From positions 20,525,554-20,589,553 of the forward strand of contig CM039515.1 of the NCBI GenBank assembly GCA_022432975.1: a stretch of DNA of 64,000 nt. Reading direction: 5' to 3'. Of the stretch, positions 33,967-45,897 are shown in pieces. The position numbers and the translations under genes were made by a program. Under the pieces are notes generated by a model. The model saw nothing but the letters and a program-made list of their open reading frames with translations. It ran no database searches and was not told the DNA's origin. Positions within the stretch are counted from its first letter, which is position 1. Each line of letters opens with the position of its first letter. This DNA is from Begonia masoniana. Its lineage: Eukaryota; Streptophyta; Magnoliopsida; Cucurbitales; Begoniaceae.

Positions 33967-35038
33967 CCAGACCACCGAGATTTCAACTTTCCCGAAAATA
34001 ATCTTAACCTAAAATTGAATACAAGAACCAATTGTCCTTTTTCAAAAACTTGTGGTTGAATCTTCCGGTCTTGCCATTTTTTAACCTTTTCCTTGTAGAT
34101 CTTAGTGCTTTCATAGGCCCCTAATCTCAGCTCTTCTAGTTCCTGTAATTGTAGAAATCTGCTCTTTCCTGCTTGTTGTAGGTCTAAGTTCAATGTCTTT
34201 AATGCCCAGAAAGCCTTGTGCTCTAACTCAACAGGGAGGTGACATGTTTTTCCATGAGCATGTTGTACGAGGTAGTTCCCAACGGATTCTTGTAAGCTGT
34301 TCTGTACGCCCATAATGCATCATCTAGTTTCAAAGACCAATCCTTTCTATTTGGGTTCACTGCCTTCTCCAAGATTTTCTTGATTTCTCTGTTGGATACC
34401 TCAGCCTGTCCATTACTTTGTGGATGTTACGCTGCTGCCACTTTGTGCTTAACTCCATATTTGCTTAATAATCCAGCGAATGATTTATTGCAAAAATGAG
34501 AGCCTCCATCGCTGATTATTGCTCTAGGTGTTCCAAACCTGGTGAAGATATTTTTTTGCAAAAATTTCAGCACATTTTTCCCTTCATTGTTTAGAAGTGC
34601 TATTGCCTCAACCCACTTAGAGACATAATCAACAGCCACAAGTATATATTGGTTTCCAAAGGATGCTGGGAAAGGTCCCATGAAATCTATCCCCCAGACA
34701 TCAAAAACTTCTATCTCCATGATGTTGGTTAATGGCAGCTCGTGTTTCCTTGAAATATTCCCTACTCTTTGGCATCTGTCACAATTTTTAACAAACTCAT
34801 TAGCATCCTTAAAAAGAGAGGGCCAGTATAAACCCGACTGCAGAACTTTTACAGCTGTTTGGGTTCCTCCATAATGTCTGCCATATGATGCTACGTGGCA
34901 TTGCCGCAACACTGACTGCATTTCCTCCTCTGGTACTCATTTCCTCATTAACTGATCAGCTCCTTATTTGAAGAGAAACGGTTCATCCCAGAAATACTGC
35001 TTTATATCTTTCAAAAATTTTCTTTTCTGCTGATAATC
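33967..35038 (-). pseudogene. Athila-like integrase (stops and frameshifts)
   Basis: The minus strand from about 35030 encodes [20 protein letters not shown], an in-frame stop, the zinc-binding HCC remains ([17 protein letters not shown]), core blocks [18 protein letters not shown] and [15 protein letters not shown], a stop at about 34430, then [17 protein letters not shown] with the catalytic Glu. A frameshift near 34255 leads into [18 protein letters not shown], and the tail GKLKSRWSG ends at the solo LTR. All three acidic residues are visible, but the frame is broken at least three times. Confidence 0.88.
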
Positions 35039-37176
35039 TGTAACGCCCCGAATTATCTAAACCCGATTCGTTACACATAGCTCGAACATAACTAAGAGAC
35101 TTTGGACTAAATTTAAAATTTCACTCGAAAGTCTGAATTTGACATTTTTCTAAAACTTCAAAACGTTAAAAACTTGCAGCGGAAATCACTTGAACAACAA
35201 TAGAGTTAAACAAAACTATGAAACATTGTTTGAAATGTTAAGAAACAATCGGCAAATAGGAAACAAAGTTTAAACCATGGAATACTTGAGGAGTCGCAGA
35301 AGTCAAACGCATCTGCTGATGAATAAAGTCAACGGAAGAAGCAGAAACATAAAATAGAAGGCTTCTACCGATGACGCCAACTAGAAGAGTTGGAAACAAA
35401 GGACATCTCTCGGTGGACTACATCTTTCGATGAAGTCAGCTGGATAAATCAATTATCCAACATCAATCCGATCGCAAAACGACAATTTTGCGACTCGCAT
35501 CTACCGATGGAAAAACGACAAAAATCCCTCATTCCCTTCTTCCGATAGAATAAACTGCATACACCGATCACTAAACGACAAGGCATAATACCCACTCATA
35601 CCGATAGTGCAAAATCTACATCTTCCGATAGAATTAAACCTACATCATCCGGTTGAATAAACTTCATGTACCGATGACCAAACGACTGTTTTCTACTCAC
35701 ATCTTCCGATAGACAACATAACTATAACTCAACATCTACCGATAGACATCATCTATCGTTAGACATCATCTATCGTTAGAAAGTAGAGCGACATACCAAC
35801 AACTTCTTGCTACACAACACAACTCTAACTACAGAAAGGAATTTACTCACTTTACTAAAACCATTTAGAAACAATTCAAATTATTGCATTACTCAAATCC
35901 AGTAAGAACCAATATTTAAAACTCCACCGAATACTATTATTAGAAAATCTCAAAACGTATTCAAAATATTAAAAACCATTACTGTCATGAAAACCTAACA
36001 TACGCAGATTGAAACACTGTCAACTAAACCATTCTAACTACTGACATCAGTTAATCCTCCTCATCAGTTTACCAGGCCGAAACATGGATGTACTCCTCCA
36101 ACCATGGCTAATCATCTGTGCATTCAGGAAAATCACCTGTAGTATCCTCAACACCTACATCACAAAACTCATCTATTAGCCTAATGCTAAGTAAGTAAAA
36201 CAGTAATGAAATGAAATGCTAAAACATAAATTCCTAAACATGCAATTTCTACTTTCTCATCTCAGTTGCATTCACATTCATTCATAAGCTGATCTGATCC
36301 CTCGGTTCCCTTGGGAAGTGGATCAATTTTCCCAATGTTATACATCCTCTACTCGATTAATGGGCGGATGAATTCCCTTAATAGCTGATCTGATCCCTCT
36401 GTTCCCTTGGGAGTGGGATCAATCCTCCCAATGTTATAAATCCCTTCATAAGTTAAGGGGTGGATTAGTTCCCTTAATAGTTTTTCTGTCACATTCAGTT
36501 CATGTCTTACCATCCTTACATGAAAATTCATTTTCGCAATCTTTCAAAAACATGATGCATGACATACAAAATCATTCACACAATACATAACCCTACTGTT
36601 TTGTGATGTAGGCCCGAAGGCACATGCGTACTTTACTTACCTGGATCCCTGGGAATATTTTGGTTGCTAACCACTTCGGGTCTTGCTCAAACCTAAAACC
36701 GTAGACAGTGTATTAGTTGAACTTCATTCTAAATTATCCAGGAGTCTAAGGAAATTAGTTTTGGAAGCTCAGTCTTCGTGCATTCCCGATTCTGCACTAA
36801 GTCCGAAACTACACTCATTCACAACACTCCCAAAACACATACATTGTACTCCCTCTGCTATCTAACCGTCAAGTCATAAGGAAAAATGAGGGGACTCACC
36901 TAAGTCAGAGGAATCGCTGGAGAAATCGAAGGGAGGGCCTCCTAGAGCACTTTGCTGAGCTGAGGAGCTGAGAGTCGAAAAGAATTGGAAAACAGTGGCG
37001 GCTACAATGCATTAAATCCAAAAACCTATTCCTTAAATACGTTATCCACTTTAAAATTTCCAATTACCCTTATGCCCCTGCCTAGTCATCCATTAACCCT
37101 ACATTTATCATCACCTTATAAAGTGTCATTAATTTAGGAAGAAATTGGACTTGGTTCTAAAGAACCAGGTGTTACA
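35039..37176 (-). repeat. Solo LTR, family A (TSD TAATC)
   Basis: Plus-strand ends are TGTAACGCCCCGAATTATCT and CCAGGTGTTACA, with TAATC at 35034-35038 and 37177-37181. Length 2138 bp. Minus orientation. Contains CCGAT-type repeats (35300-35780), GTAAGT (minus, 36635-36640) and the duplicated hairpin block at 36290-36485. It separates Athila integrase from RNase H. Confidence 0.94.
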
Positions 37177-37193
37177 TAATCTAAATCAAAAGA

Positions 37194-39448
37194 TGTAACG
37201 CCCCGAGTTATCTGAACCCGGTTCGCTACTCATTACTTGACCATGACTAAGAAATTTCAAATAAATTTAAAACTTCATTCGACATACAAAATTTGACGTT
37301 TACTAAACGTTCAAAACATTTGAAAACTTTGCAGCGGAAAAATTATTTAAAACTACAATGGGGTTAAACTAGCGGTGAAAATATTGTTGGAAAGATTAAT
37401 GGAAATATTTCAAGTGTCCGGTCAAAAGAATTAAGGTTTTAAGTGATGGACTACTCAAGGAATTACAAAAGTCGAATTCATCTGCCGACGACAAAGTCAA
37501 CAGAAGAAGCAGAAGTAGAAACCAAAGGCTTCTGCCGATGACGTCTACACGACTTCACCCACAACTTCATCTGCCGATGAAGTCGTGAGAACTTCATACA
37601 CCACTTCATCTGCCGATGAAGTCAACATAACTTCATCTGCCGATGAAGTCAGCGCAATTTCATCTCTCAATAGATAAACACACGACATCTTCCGATAACA
37701 ACAATATGACTCCTTCCGATAGAATTAAAACATACACTACATCTTCCGATTCACTACGACAAACAGATTACTCTACATCTTCCGATTCGCTAAACGACAA
37801 AACCCCTTAACTCTCTCAGACTACACCTGCCGATCACTACTCGACGACTTAATACTCTACACCTTCCGATCGAACAGACTACATTTGCCGACACGTGCTT
37901 CTCACGTGACTCCTTAAGGCATCTGCCGATAGACTTTCATCTTCCGACAGACTGACACACCACATCTACCGATAGACTCCCTTCTTCCGATAGACATCAA
38001 CACGATTTCCTTCCACATAACGCAATAAACCTCTACACATATCCACTGATACAAAAATTATTCAATTCCTACCAATGGACTGAACAACCTGTCTATAACC
38101 CGAGAAAGCTTCGACTATCTAACAGACTTAAAACATTTTACCAAAAATCCATTCATAACACTCCAAGTCATTGTATTGATCAAAATCAGTAAAAACATAA
38201 AAATCAGAAATTCTCGAAAACAAAGTCAAACAGCTGTAATCTCATTTACTAAAAACTTCATATACTCGATTAAATCATTATCCACTAAACCTCCACATCT
38301 GTAGACAACATGCTAAACCGCCCCATCAGTTACCATGCCGAAGCCTGAATGCACTCCTCCAACGTCCACTATTCCTCAACACGATCAGGAGACACACCTG
38401 CTAACACTTCTTCACCTACATCACAAAACTCATCTATTAGTCTAATGCTAAGTAAGTAAAGCAGTATATGAATGAAGTAAAATGCTGAACTTAAACTCCT
38501 AAATATGCAGTTTCTATTTTTTTCTCATCTCAGTGGCATACGCATTCGTTCATAACATGATCTGATCCCATGGTTCCCTAGGGAGTGGGATCAATTCTCC
38601 CAATGTCTACATCCTCCTACTTAATTAAGGGGCAGATGAATTCCCTTAACACTTGATCTGATCCCATGGTTCCCTTGGGAGTGGGATCACTTCTCCCAAT
38701 GTCTAAATCCCTTCATAAGTTAAGGGGTGGATTAGTTCCCTTAATAGCTTGTCTGTCGCATACAGTTCATACCTTACCATTCCTTACATGAAATTCATTT
38801 TCGTAACTTTTAACAAAACATGATGCATGGACAATAGAAACATTCAAGCATACATAAACCTACTGTTTTGTGATGTAGGCCCGAAGGCACAAGCAATACT
38901 TTACTTACCTGGCTCCTGGAAATCTGTCTGGTTGCTAGCTACTTCGGAGGTCTGTTCACCTAAGTTCATACAGAATATAAATCAAGGCTTCACTAAACCT
39001 TTCAAAATATCAAACAGTGGTTCGAGAAATCTAGTTAGAAACTCTACTACCCGAGCATTCCTTCTTATCGCTAAAACCCGAATCTACACTCAATCTCAGC
39101 ATCCTCAAAATCCTCACATTGCAATCCTCCAGGCATTTCACCACTATACCACAAGAGAAATAAGGAAAAGAAACTTACCTAAGTCGAAGGAGAACCGAGC
39201 GAGGAGAATCGCCTAGAGAGCTCGGCTGCTTGAGCTGAAAGTTTCCGAAGAGAAGAGTATGAGAGGGGGGTGGCGGCTACAGTGCAATAAACCCAACCCT
39301 TATCCTTAAATACGTTACCCAACTTTTGAACATTGTAAATTACTCTAATACCCTTAACAAGTTGTTCAATAACCTTATTTAATTCATTACCTAGTCAAGT
39401 GTATTACTTTAATAATAAAAGGCTGGTTCGATAGAACCAGGTGCTACA
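37194..39448 (-). repeat. Solo LTR, family A (TSD AAAGA)
   Basis: Plus-strand ends are TGTAACGCCCCGAGTTATCT and CCAGGTGCTACA, with AAAGA at 37189-37193 and 39449-39453. Length 2255 bp. Minus orientation, only 17 bp from the neighbouring solo LTR. It is rich in CATCTGCCGATGAAGTC-type repeats (37480-37990), with GTAAGT on the minus strand at 38903-38908 and a duplicated hairpin block at 38560-38755. Confidence 0.94.
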
Positions 39449-40650
39449 AAAGAGATTATATCACTCACAATAAAATAGACAAAATCAGCGTACCAAGGAG
39501 CTGAAGACACTTCCAACTTCAGTATCTGTTCATCAGAAAAGGATTCTCTTATAATTCCTTTATTTTGCTGCTCACCTATATTCTCTAGACGAGATAAACG
39601 ATCAGCCACCTGGTTTTCACACCCCTTTCCGTCATGAATCTCTACATCAACTCTTGAAGTAAAAACACCCAGCGAATAAGTCTAGGTTTGGCATCATTCT
39701 TTGCAACTAAATACTTTATTGCTGCATGGTCAGTGTACACAATAACTTTTGTGCCAATTAAATATGCTCTGAATTTGTCGAATGCAAATACCACAGCTAA
39801 AAGTTCCTTCTCTGTGGTTGTGTAGTTCTTTTGAGCCTCGTTCAAGGTTTTGCTGGCGTAATAAATAAAGTGAAATAGCTTGTCTGTCTTCTGTCCAACT
39901 ACAACTCCTACAGCATAATCACTTGCATTATACATCAGAATGAAAGGTGAAGTCCAGTCTGGTGCAGCTATCATAAGTACTGTGATCAACTTTTGCTTCA
40001 GCAAGTTAAAAGCTTCCAGACAATTTTTGTCAAAGTTGAATGAAGTATTCTGCTCCAGTAGCATGCATAAAAGTTTTGATATTTTTGAAAAATCTTTAAT
40101 GAAGCGCCTATAAAATCCTGCATGCCCCAAGAAGCTTCTGATTCCTTTCACTGTTTTTCGTGGAGGTAGTTTCTCAATAATTTTGATTTTTGCTTTATCC
40201 ACCTCTAAACCTTTTTCTGAAACCCTATGCCCGAGAACTATTCCTTCTGGAACCATAAAATGACATTTTTCTCAGTTTAAAACTAGGTTAGTTTCCATGC
40301 ATCTCTTCAATACTTTCTCTAGATTTTTCAGACAATTTTCGAAAGAGTTTCCAACAATTGAGAAATCATCCATAAATATTTCTAAGCATTCTTCAAGCAT
40401 GTCTGAAAATATGGCCATCATGCAGCGTTGGAATGTAGCAGGAGCATTGCATAGCCCAAAAGGCATCCTCCTGAAAGTGAAGTTCCATATGGGTAGGTGA
40501 AGGTTGTTTTCTCCTGGTCTTCTGGGGCTGTTGTAATCTGATTGTATCACGAATATCCGTAAAAAAAGAAATAGAATTTTTTACCTGCTAATCTGTCCAA
40601 CATTTGATCGATAAAGGGGAGAGGAAAATGGTCCTTTCGGGTGGCTTTAT
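39449..40650 (-). pseudogene. Athila-like RT C-terminal half and RNase H
   Basis: The minus strand encodes YRRMPFGLCNAPATFQRCMM-type RT residues with the active site FMDDFSIVG (about 40370), a stop after LVLN (about 40270), then [19 protein letters not shown] and [20 protein letters not shown], then RNase H with [11 protein letters not shown], where the usual first catalytic Asp is Asn. [16 protein letters not shown] and [11 protein letters not shown] follow. It ends with DRLSRLE before solo LTR A. Several stops and frameshifts. Confidence 0.88.
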
Positions 40651-41298
40651 TCAGCTTCCTGTAGTCCATGCAAATTTGCCATCATGTATTGTTCTTGTTG
40701 GAATTAATTCATTTTTTTCATTGGTTGTAACAGTTGTCCCTCCTTTCTTTGGAACATATTGCACAGGACTGATCCATGCACTGTCGGAGATAGGATAAAT
40801 AATCGCTGCATTTAACCATTTGAGAATCTCCTTTTTCACCAATTCTTTCATTATCGGATTTAACCTCCTTTGCTGTTCTATTGATGCAATATAACCTTCT
40901 TCCAATCTTATCTTGTGCATGCAAATATTGGGGCTTATTCCTTTTATATCTTTTACTATCCACGCTAAAGCTTGCTTATATTTTTTTAGTACCTGCATCA
41001 ACTCTTGTTCTTGCAAGTCTGATAAAGCTGCAGAAATAATCACAGGAAGTGTTTCTTTAATTCCCAGGAACACATACTTCAGATGAAATGGCAGTGGTTT
41101 GAGCTCCAATGTTGATGTCTCTTTGCTGGATGGGCTAGAGTCTTCTTGGCCATCTTCTGTTCTGATTAATGTTTTAAACTGCTTCTTGTATCCCTTAGAA
41201 AATTGTTTAACTTCTTCTGGTTTAATTTTTTCGGATATACTGAAACACTCTTCTTCATCATAGGGACATTTCATGGCTTTTAAAACATTGAAAGTAAC
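40651..41298 (-). pseudogene. Athila-like RT N-terminal half
   Basis: The minus strand from 41274 encodes a linker, then RRLNPIMKELVKKEILKWLN, IIYPISDSAWISPVQYVPKK and NEKNELIPTRT, the entry of RT in Athila-type elements. A frameshift follows: the continuation with the fingers region ([22 protein letters not shown]) is readable only in another frame at 40600-40720. The first RT Asp block is degraded. Confidence 0.85.
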
Positions 41299-41760
41299 TT
41301 ACTGGTCATTAACTTTCATTGTGAGCTCTCCCTTCTGAACGTCAATTAGGGTTCTGCCAGTGACTAAAAATGGCCGACCCAAAATTATTGGCACCTCCCG
41401 ATCTGCTTCATAGTCAAGTATGATAAAGTCTGCAGGGAAGATGAACTTGTCCACTTTCACCAGCACATCTTCTATCTTTCCTTGAGAATGAGTTAGTGAT
41501 CGGTCAGCAAGCTGCAGAGTTACTGTTGTTGGCCGAGTTTCTCCAATTCCCAGCTTTTTAAAAATTGACATGGGCATCAAATTGATACTAGCTCTAAGAT
41601 CACTTAGAGCTTTTCGGAAATAGTTATTGCCGATTGTACAAGGGATGGTGAAGCTTCCAGGATCCTTCAGCTTCGGTGGTATTTTGTTATGTAGAATGTC
41701 ACTGGTCTCTTCGGTTATGGCAACCATCTTATATTCTCTCAATCTTCTTTTTTTTTTTAT
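41299..41760 (-). pseudogene. Athila-like aspartic protease
   Basis: The minus strand from 41742 encodes IPCTIGNNYFRKALSDLRAS, INLMPMSIFKKLGIGE, then FIILDYEADREVPIILGRPF. The protease active site, normally D-L-G-A-S in this group, reads DLRAS, so the Gly of the catalytic triad motif is replaced by Arg. The open frame ends ELTMKVNDQ. A single-residue change in the active site suggests loss of protease before the frame decayed. Confidence 0.87.
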
Positions 41761-43308
41761 AAAATATCTTTCATGAATTTCATATAGTTGGGCATCTTTT
41801 CAAAGGCTTCCACCAAAGGTACGTTGATGTGAAGGGCCTTCAAAACATCCAAGAATTTTTTAAATTGTTTTTCCTGGTTGTGTTTTTGTAGCCTCTGTGG
41901 AAACGGTGGAGGAGGTTTCTGGAGTTGCAGTTCTGCTGGACGATGCTGTGGTGTTGCTGCGAGTGGAGTTGCAGCATTGATATTTATTTCTCCTATTTCC
42001 TTGTTACTTCTTTAGTCCTCTCAGCATTCTCTTACTCGATCAAAACTTCTCCTTCCTGTAAACCTTCAGTACTGGGCTGCTCATCAGTTTCTTTTTCTTG
42101 TCTATTATTCTGTGATTTTTCTATCCTCTGTGGCTTTTCTGGAATCTCTACCTCCCTTTCATTCCTTAATAAAATAGCTTTGCAATATTCCTTTTCTGGT
42201 CTCTGTGGAATTTCAGTGTCACTTGGTAGTTGTCCCATGCTCCTTGAATTTGCAGATTGAGCTAGTTGCCCCAGTTGGGTTTCAATATTCTTTATGGAGG
42301 TTGCTAAATTATGCAATATTATGTCTGTCTTTGAAGCATATTCCCTTGCAAAATTATCTGGTTTTTCTTGAGTTACAGGTTTCTGAATTTGCTGAGTGTA
42401 GCTCTGGGCATAATTATCGGCAGATCTTGTAGGTGTTGCATTGTTCTGTTGCTGCGAATTCCATTGGAAGTTCGGATGCTGTCTCCATCCAGGGTTGTAC
42501 GTCTGTGAGAAGAGATTATTATTTCGGTTATACCCCACATAATTTGCAGATTCGGGGTTTGTAGGGCATGAGCTATCATCATGGTTCTCCCTGAAAAAGA
42601 TGCATGAAATCTCTCATATTTGTGGCTGATGCTTTTTGTTCATAGCTTTGATGGCATTTTCTAATGAAGCTATTTTTGCATTGAGAGCAACTACTTCATC
42701 TACTTCATAAACTCCAGGTGCTCTCCTTGTAGGTGTATTCCTGTCTGATGGTCATTGATTGCTATTTACTGCCATTCTTTCCAGTAAGTCATATGCCTCA
42801 TTAAAAGATTTTGACAGCAGTGTTCTATTGGCTGTTGCATCAATGATCGATCGGGTTTGTCCATTCAATCCATTGTAAAACGTTTCCAACTGAATCCAAT
42901 GAGGGATCCCATGATTTGGGCACTATCTCAGCAATTCTTTAAATCTATCCCATGCTTTATAGAGTGATTCTTCATCCCTCTGTTGAAAGCTGGTTATTTC
43001 ATTTCTCAGCAATTCTTTAAATCTATCCCACGCTTCATAGAGTGATTCTTCATCCCTCTGTTGAAAGCTAGTTATTTCATTTCTCATCCTTGCGTTCCTC
43101 ACTGGTGGGTGATACTTCATAAATAGTTTCTTAGAAAGATCCTGCCAAGTAGTAATGGTATCAGAATATGAGAATAATTTTAACCTTAACGCTTCTGCAG
43201 ATTCTCCAAGGAAGTTGAAAGAATCATTAACTTCACCAAACTCTTTTAAATGGCAATGAGGATTATCTGTAATTGCTCTAGTGAACTGTCAAACTGTTTG
43301 GAGCATTT
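41761..43308 (-). pseudogene. Athila-like gag, C-terminal two thirds
   Basis: The minus strand reads FTRAITDNPHCHLKEFGEV (about 43290-43230), KKLFMKYHPPVRNARMRNEI, DEESLYEAWDRFKELLR (twice, because of a 78-bp tandem duplication at about 42926-43081), TFYNGLNGQTRSIIDA, a degenerate zinc-finger region (ENHDDSSCPTNPES), and a Gln/Asn-rich tail with NIETQLGQLAQ (42538-42032). Stops occur at about 43292, 42922 and elsewhere. The N-terminal part of gag is at 45898-46255, beyond the Copia solo LTR. Confidence 0.88.
42926..43081 (-). repeat. 78-bp in-frame tandem duplication in Athila gag
   Basis: Two adjacent 78-bp copies encode NEITSFQQRDEESLYEAWDR plus FKELLR, a total of 26 residues. They differ at only about three bases (for example GAA/AAA giving Glu or Lys). 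The duplicated block is a conserved capsid helix region of Athila gag. Confidence 0.92.
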
Positions 43309-43313
43309 GGAAC

Positions 43314-45897
43314 TGTTGACTTAAATGATGTTTAAGTCTAAATTGTTTTTGATGATGTGTTTATATGATTAGCTTGGTATTTTGATTATGTTTATTGAAT
43401 AAGAATTATAAATTATGCATATGATTTTAATATGTTGGAAATGCCCTTGGTAAGGGTATTTTAGTTTTTAATGCATGTGATTAAGTGTACAGGGCTGAAA
43501 TGTGTTAAACAATATAAGCAATCCACCGGTCACAAAATGACAAGAGCAGAGTCGTTTACAAAAATCAATCCACCGGTCACAAAACGACAAGAGCGGAGTC
43601 GTATACAAGAATCAGTCCACGGTCATAGACGACAAAGGCGGATGATGTAAACCAAATTACTCTTCCGGCCACCCTAAACGACAAAGGCGGATGAGTAAAC
43701 CAAATACTCTTCCGGCCACTAAACTACAACGGCGGTGAGTAAACGCAAATTACTCTTCCGGCCACTAAACGACAAGGCGGATGAGTAAACCAAATTACTC
43801 TTCCGGCCACTAAACGACAAGGCGGATGAGTAAACCAAATTACTCTTCCGGCCACTAAACGACAAGGCGGATGAGTAAACCAAATTACTCTTCCGGCCAC
43901 TAAACGACAAGGCGGATGAGTAAACCAAATTACTCTTCCGGCCACTAAACGACAAGGCGGATGAGTAAACCAAATTACTCTTCCGGCCACTAAACGACAA
44001 GGCGGATGAGTAAACCAAATTACTCTTCCGGCCACTAAACGACAAGGCGGATGAGTAAACCAAATTACTCTTCCGGCCACTAAACGACAAGGCGGATGAG
44101 TAAACCAAATTACTCTTCCGGCCACTAAACGACAAGGCGGATGAGTAAACCAAATTACTCTTCCGGCCACTAAACGACAAGGCGGATGAGTAAACCAAAT
44201 TACTCTTCCGGCCACTAAACGACAAGGCGGATGAGTAAACCAAATTACTCTTCCGGCCACTAAACGACAAGGCGGATGAGTAAACCAAATTACTCTTCCG
44301 GCCACTAAACGACAAGGCGGATGAGTAAACCAAATTACTCTTCCGGCCACTAAACGACAAGGCGGATGAGTAAACCAAATTACTCTTCCGGCCACTAAAC
44401 GACAAGGCGGATGAGTAAACCAAATTACTCTTCCGGCCACTAAACGACAAGGCGGATGAGTAAACCAAATTACTCTTCCGGCCACTAAACGACAAGGCGG
44501 ATGAGTAAACCAAATTACTCTTCCGGCCACTAAACGACAAGGCGGATGAGTAAACCAAATTACTCTTCCGGCCACTAAACGACAAGGCGGATGAGTAAAC
44601 CAAATTACTCTTCCGGCCACTAAACGACAAGGCGGATGAGTAAACCAAATTACTCTTCCGGCCACTAAACGACAAGGCGGATGAGTAAACCAAATTACTC
44701 TTCCGGCCACTAAACGACAAGGCGGATGAGTAAACCAAATTACTCTTCCGGCCACTAAACGACAAGGCGGATGAGTAAACCAAATTACTCTTCCGGCCAC
44801 TAAACGACAAGGCGGATGAGTAAACCAAATTACTCTTCCGGCCACTAAACGACAAGGCGGATGAGTAAACCAAATTACTCTTCCGGCCACTAAACGACAA
44901 GGCGGATGAGTAAACCAAATTACTCTTCCGGCCACTAAACGACAAGGCGGATGAGTAAACCAAATTACTCTTCCGGCCACTAAACGACAAGGCGGATGAG
45001 TAAACCAAATTACTCTTCCGGCCACTAAACGACAAGGCGGATGAGTAAACCAAATTACTCTTCCGGCCACTAAACGACAAGGCGGATGAGTAAACCAAAT
45101 TACTCTTCCGGCCACTAAACGACAAGGCGGATGAGTAAACCAAATTACTCTTCCGGCCACTAAACGACAAGGCGGATGAGTAAACCAAATTACTCTTCCG
45201 GCCACTAAACGACAAGGCGGATGAGTAAACCAAATTACTCTTCCGGCCACTAAACGACAAGGCGGATGAGTAAACCAAATTACTCTTCCGGCCACTAAAC
45301 GACAAGGCGGATGAGTAAACCAAATTACTCTTCCGGCCACTAAACGACAAGGCGGATGAGTAAACCAAATTACTCTTCCGGCCACTAAACGACAAGGCGG
45401 ATGAGTAAACCAAATTACTCTTCCGGCCACTAAACGACAAGGCGGATGAGTAAACCAAATTACTCTTCCGGCCACTAAACGACAAGGCGGATGAGTAAAC
45501 CAAATTACTCTTCCGGCCACTAAACGACAAGGCGGATGAGTAAACCAAATTACTCTTCCGGCCACTAAACGACAAGGCGGATGAGTAAACCAAATTACTC
45601 TTCCGGCCACTAAACGACAAGGCGGATGAGTAAACCAAATTACTCTTCCGGCCACTAAACGACAAGGCGGATGAGTAAACCAAATTACTCTTCCGGCCAC
45701 TAAACGACAAGGCGGATGAGTAAACCAAATTACTCTTCCGGCCACTAAACGACAAGGTGTCGTATTTCTCTCTCTCGTTTACATAATTGATTACTTGTGT
45801 TAAAACTAATAGTTTAATCAAGGGACAAATTAGGGTGACTCGTAATTAAAATTAAAAAGTCTAATTCACCCCCCTCTTAGACAATACCGATCCTACA
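43314..45897 (+). repeat. Copia-like solo LTR with giant 45-bp array (TSD GGAAC/GGACC)
   Basis: Begins TGTTGACTTAAATGATGT and ends in CACCCCCCTCTTAG, then TACCGATCCTACA, the usual 3' end of plant Copia LTRs. Flanks are GGAAC (43309-43313) and GGACC (45898-45902), one base different. It splits Athila gag between KPVMV and QMLQTV. Length 2584 bp, of which about 2.25 kb is tandem repeat. No coding domain; the long open frames on the minus strand are repeat artefacts. Confidence 0.82.
43771..45750 (+). repeat. 45-bp minisatellite, 44 identical copies
   Basis: The unit is GACAAGGCGGATGAGTAAAC, CAAATTACTCTTCCGGCCAC, TAAAC. Starts are spaced exactly 45 bases from 43771 to 45751 and I see no difference between copies. 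Left of it (43503-43770) are about six degenerate relatives, changing from CCACCGGTCACAAAACGACA types to the final unit; on the right it stops abruptly at GACAAGGTGTCG. Confidence 0.97.

Noticed and set aside
43771..45750. CRISPR-like array
   Set aside because: The repeats are contiguous and identical with no spacers, and the DNA is plant retrotransposon sequence.
43719..45821. 700-codon open frame made of a 15-residue repeat (and a 673-codon frame in another register)
   Set aside because: Both frames are open only because a 45-bp unit without stops is repeated 44 times. Two registers being open at once, no promoter or leader, and location inside a solo LTR all argue against a protein.
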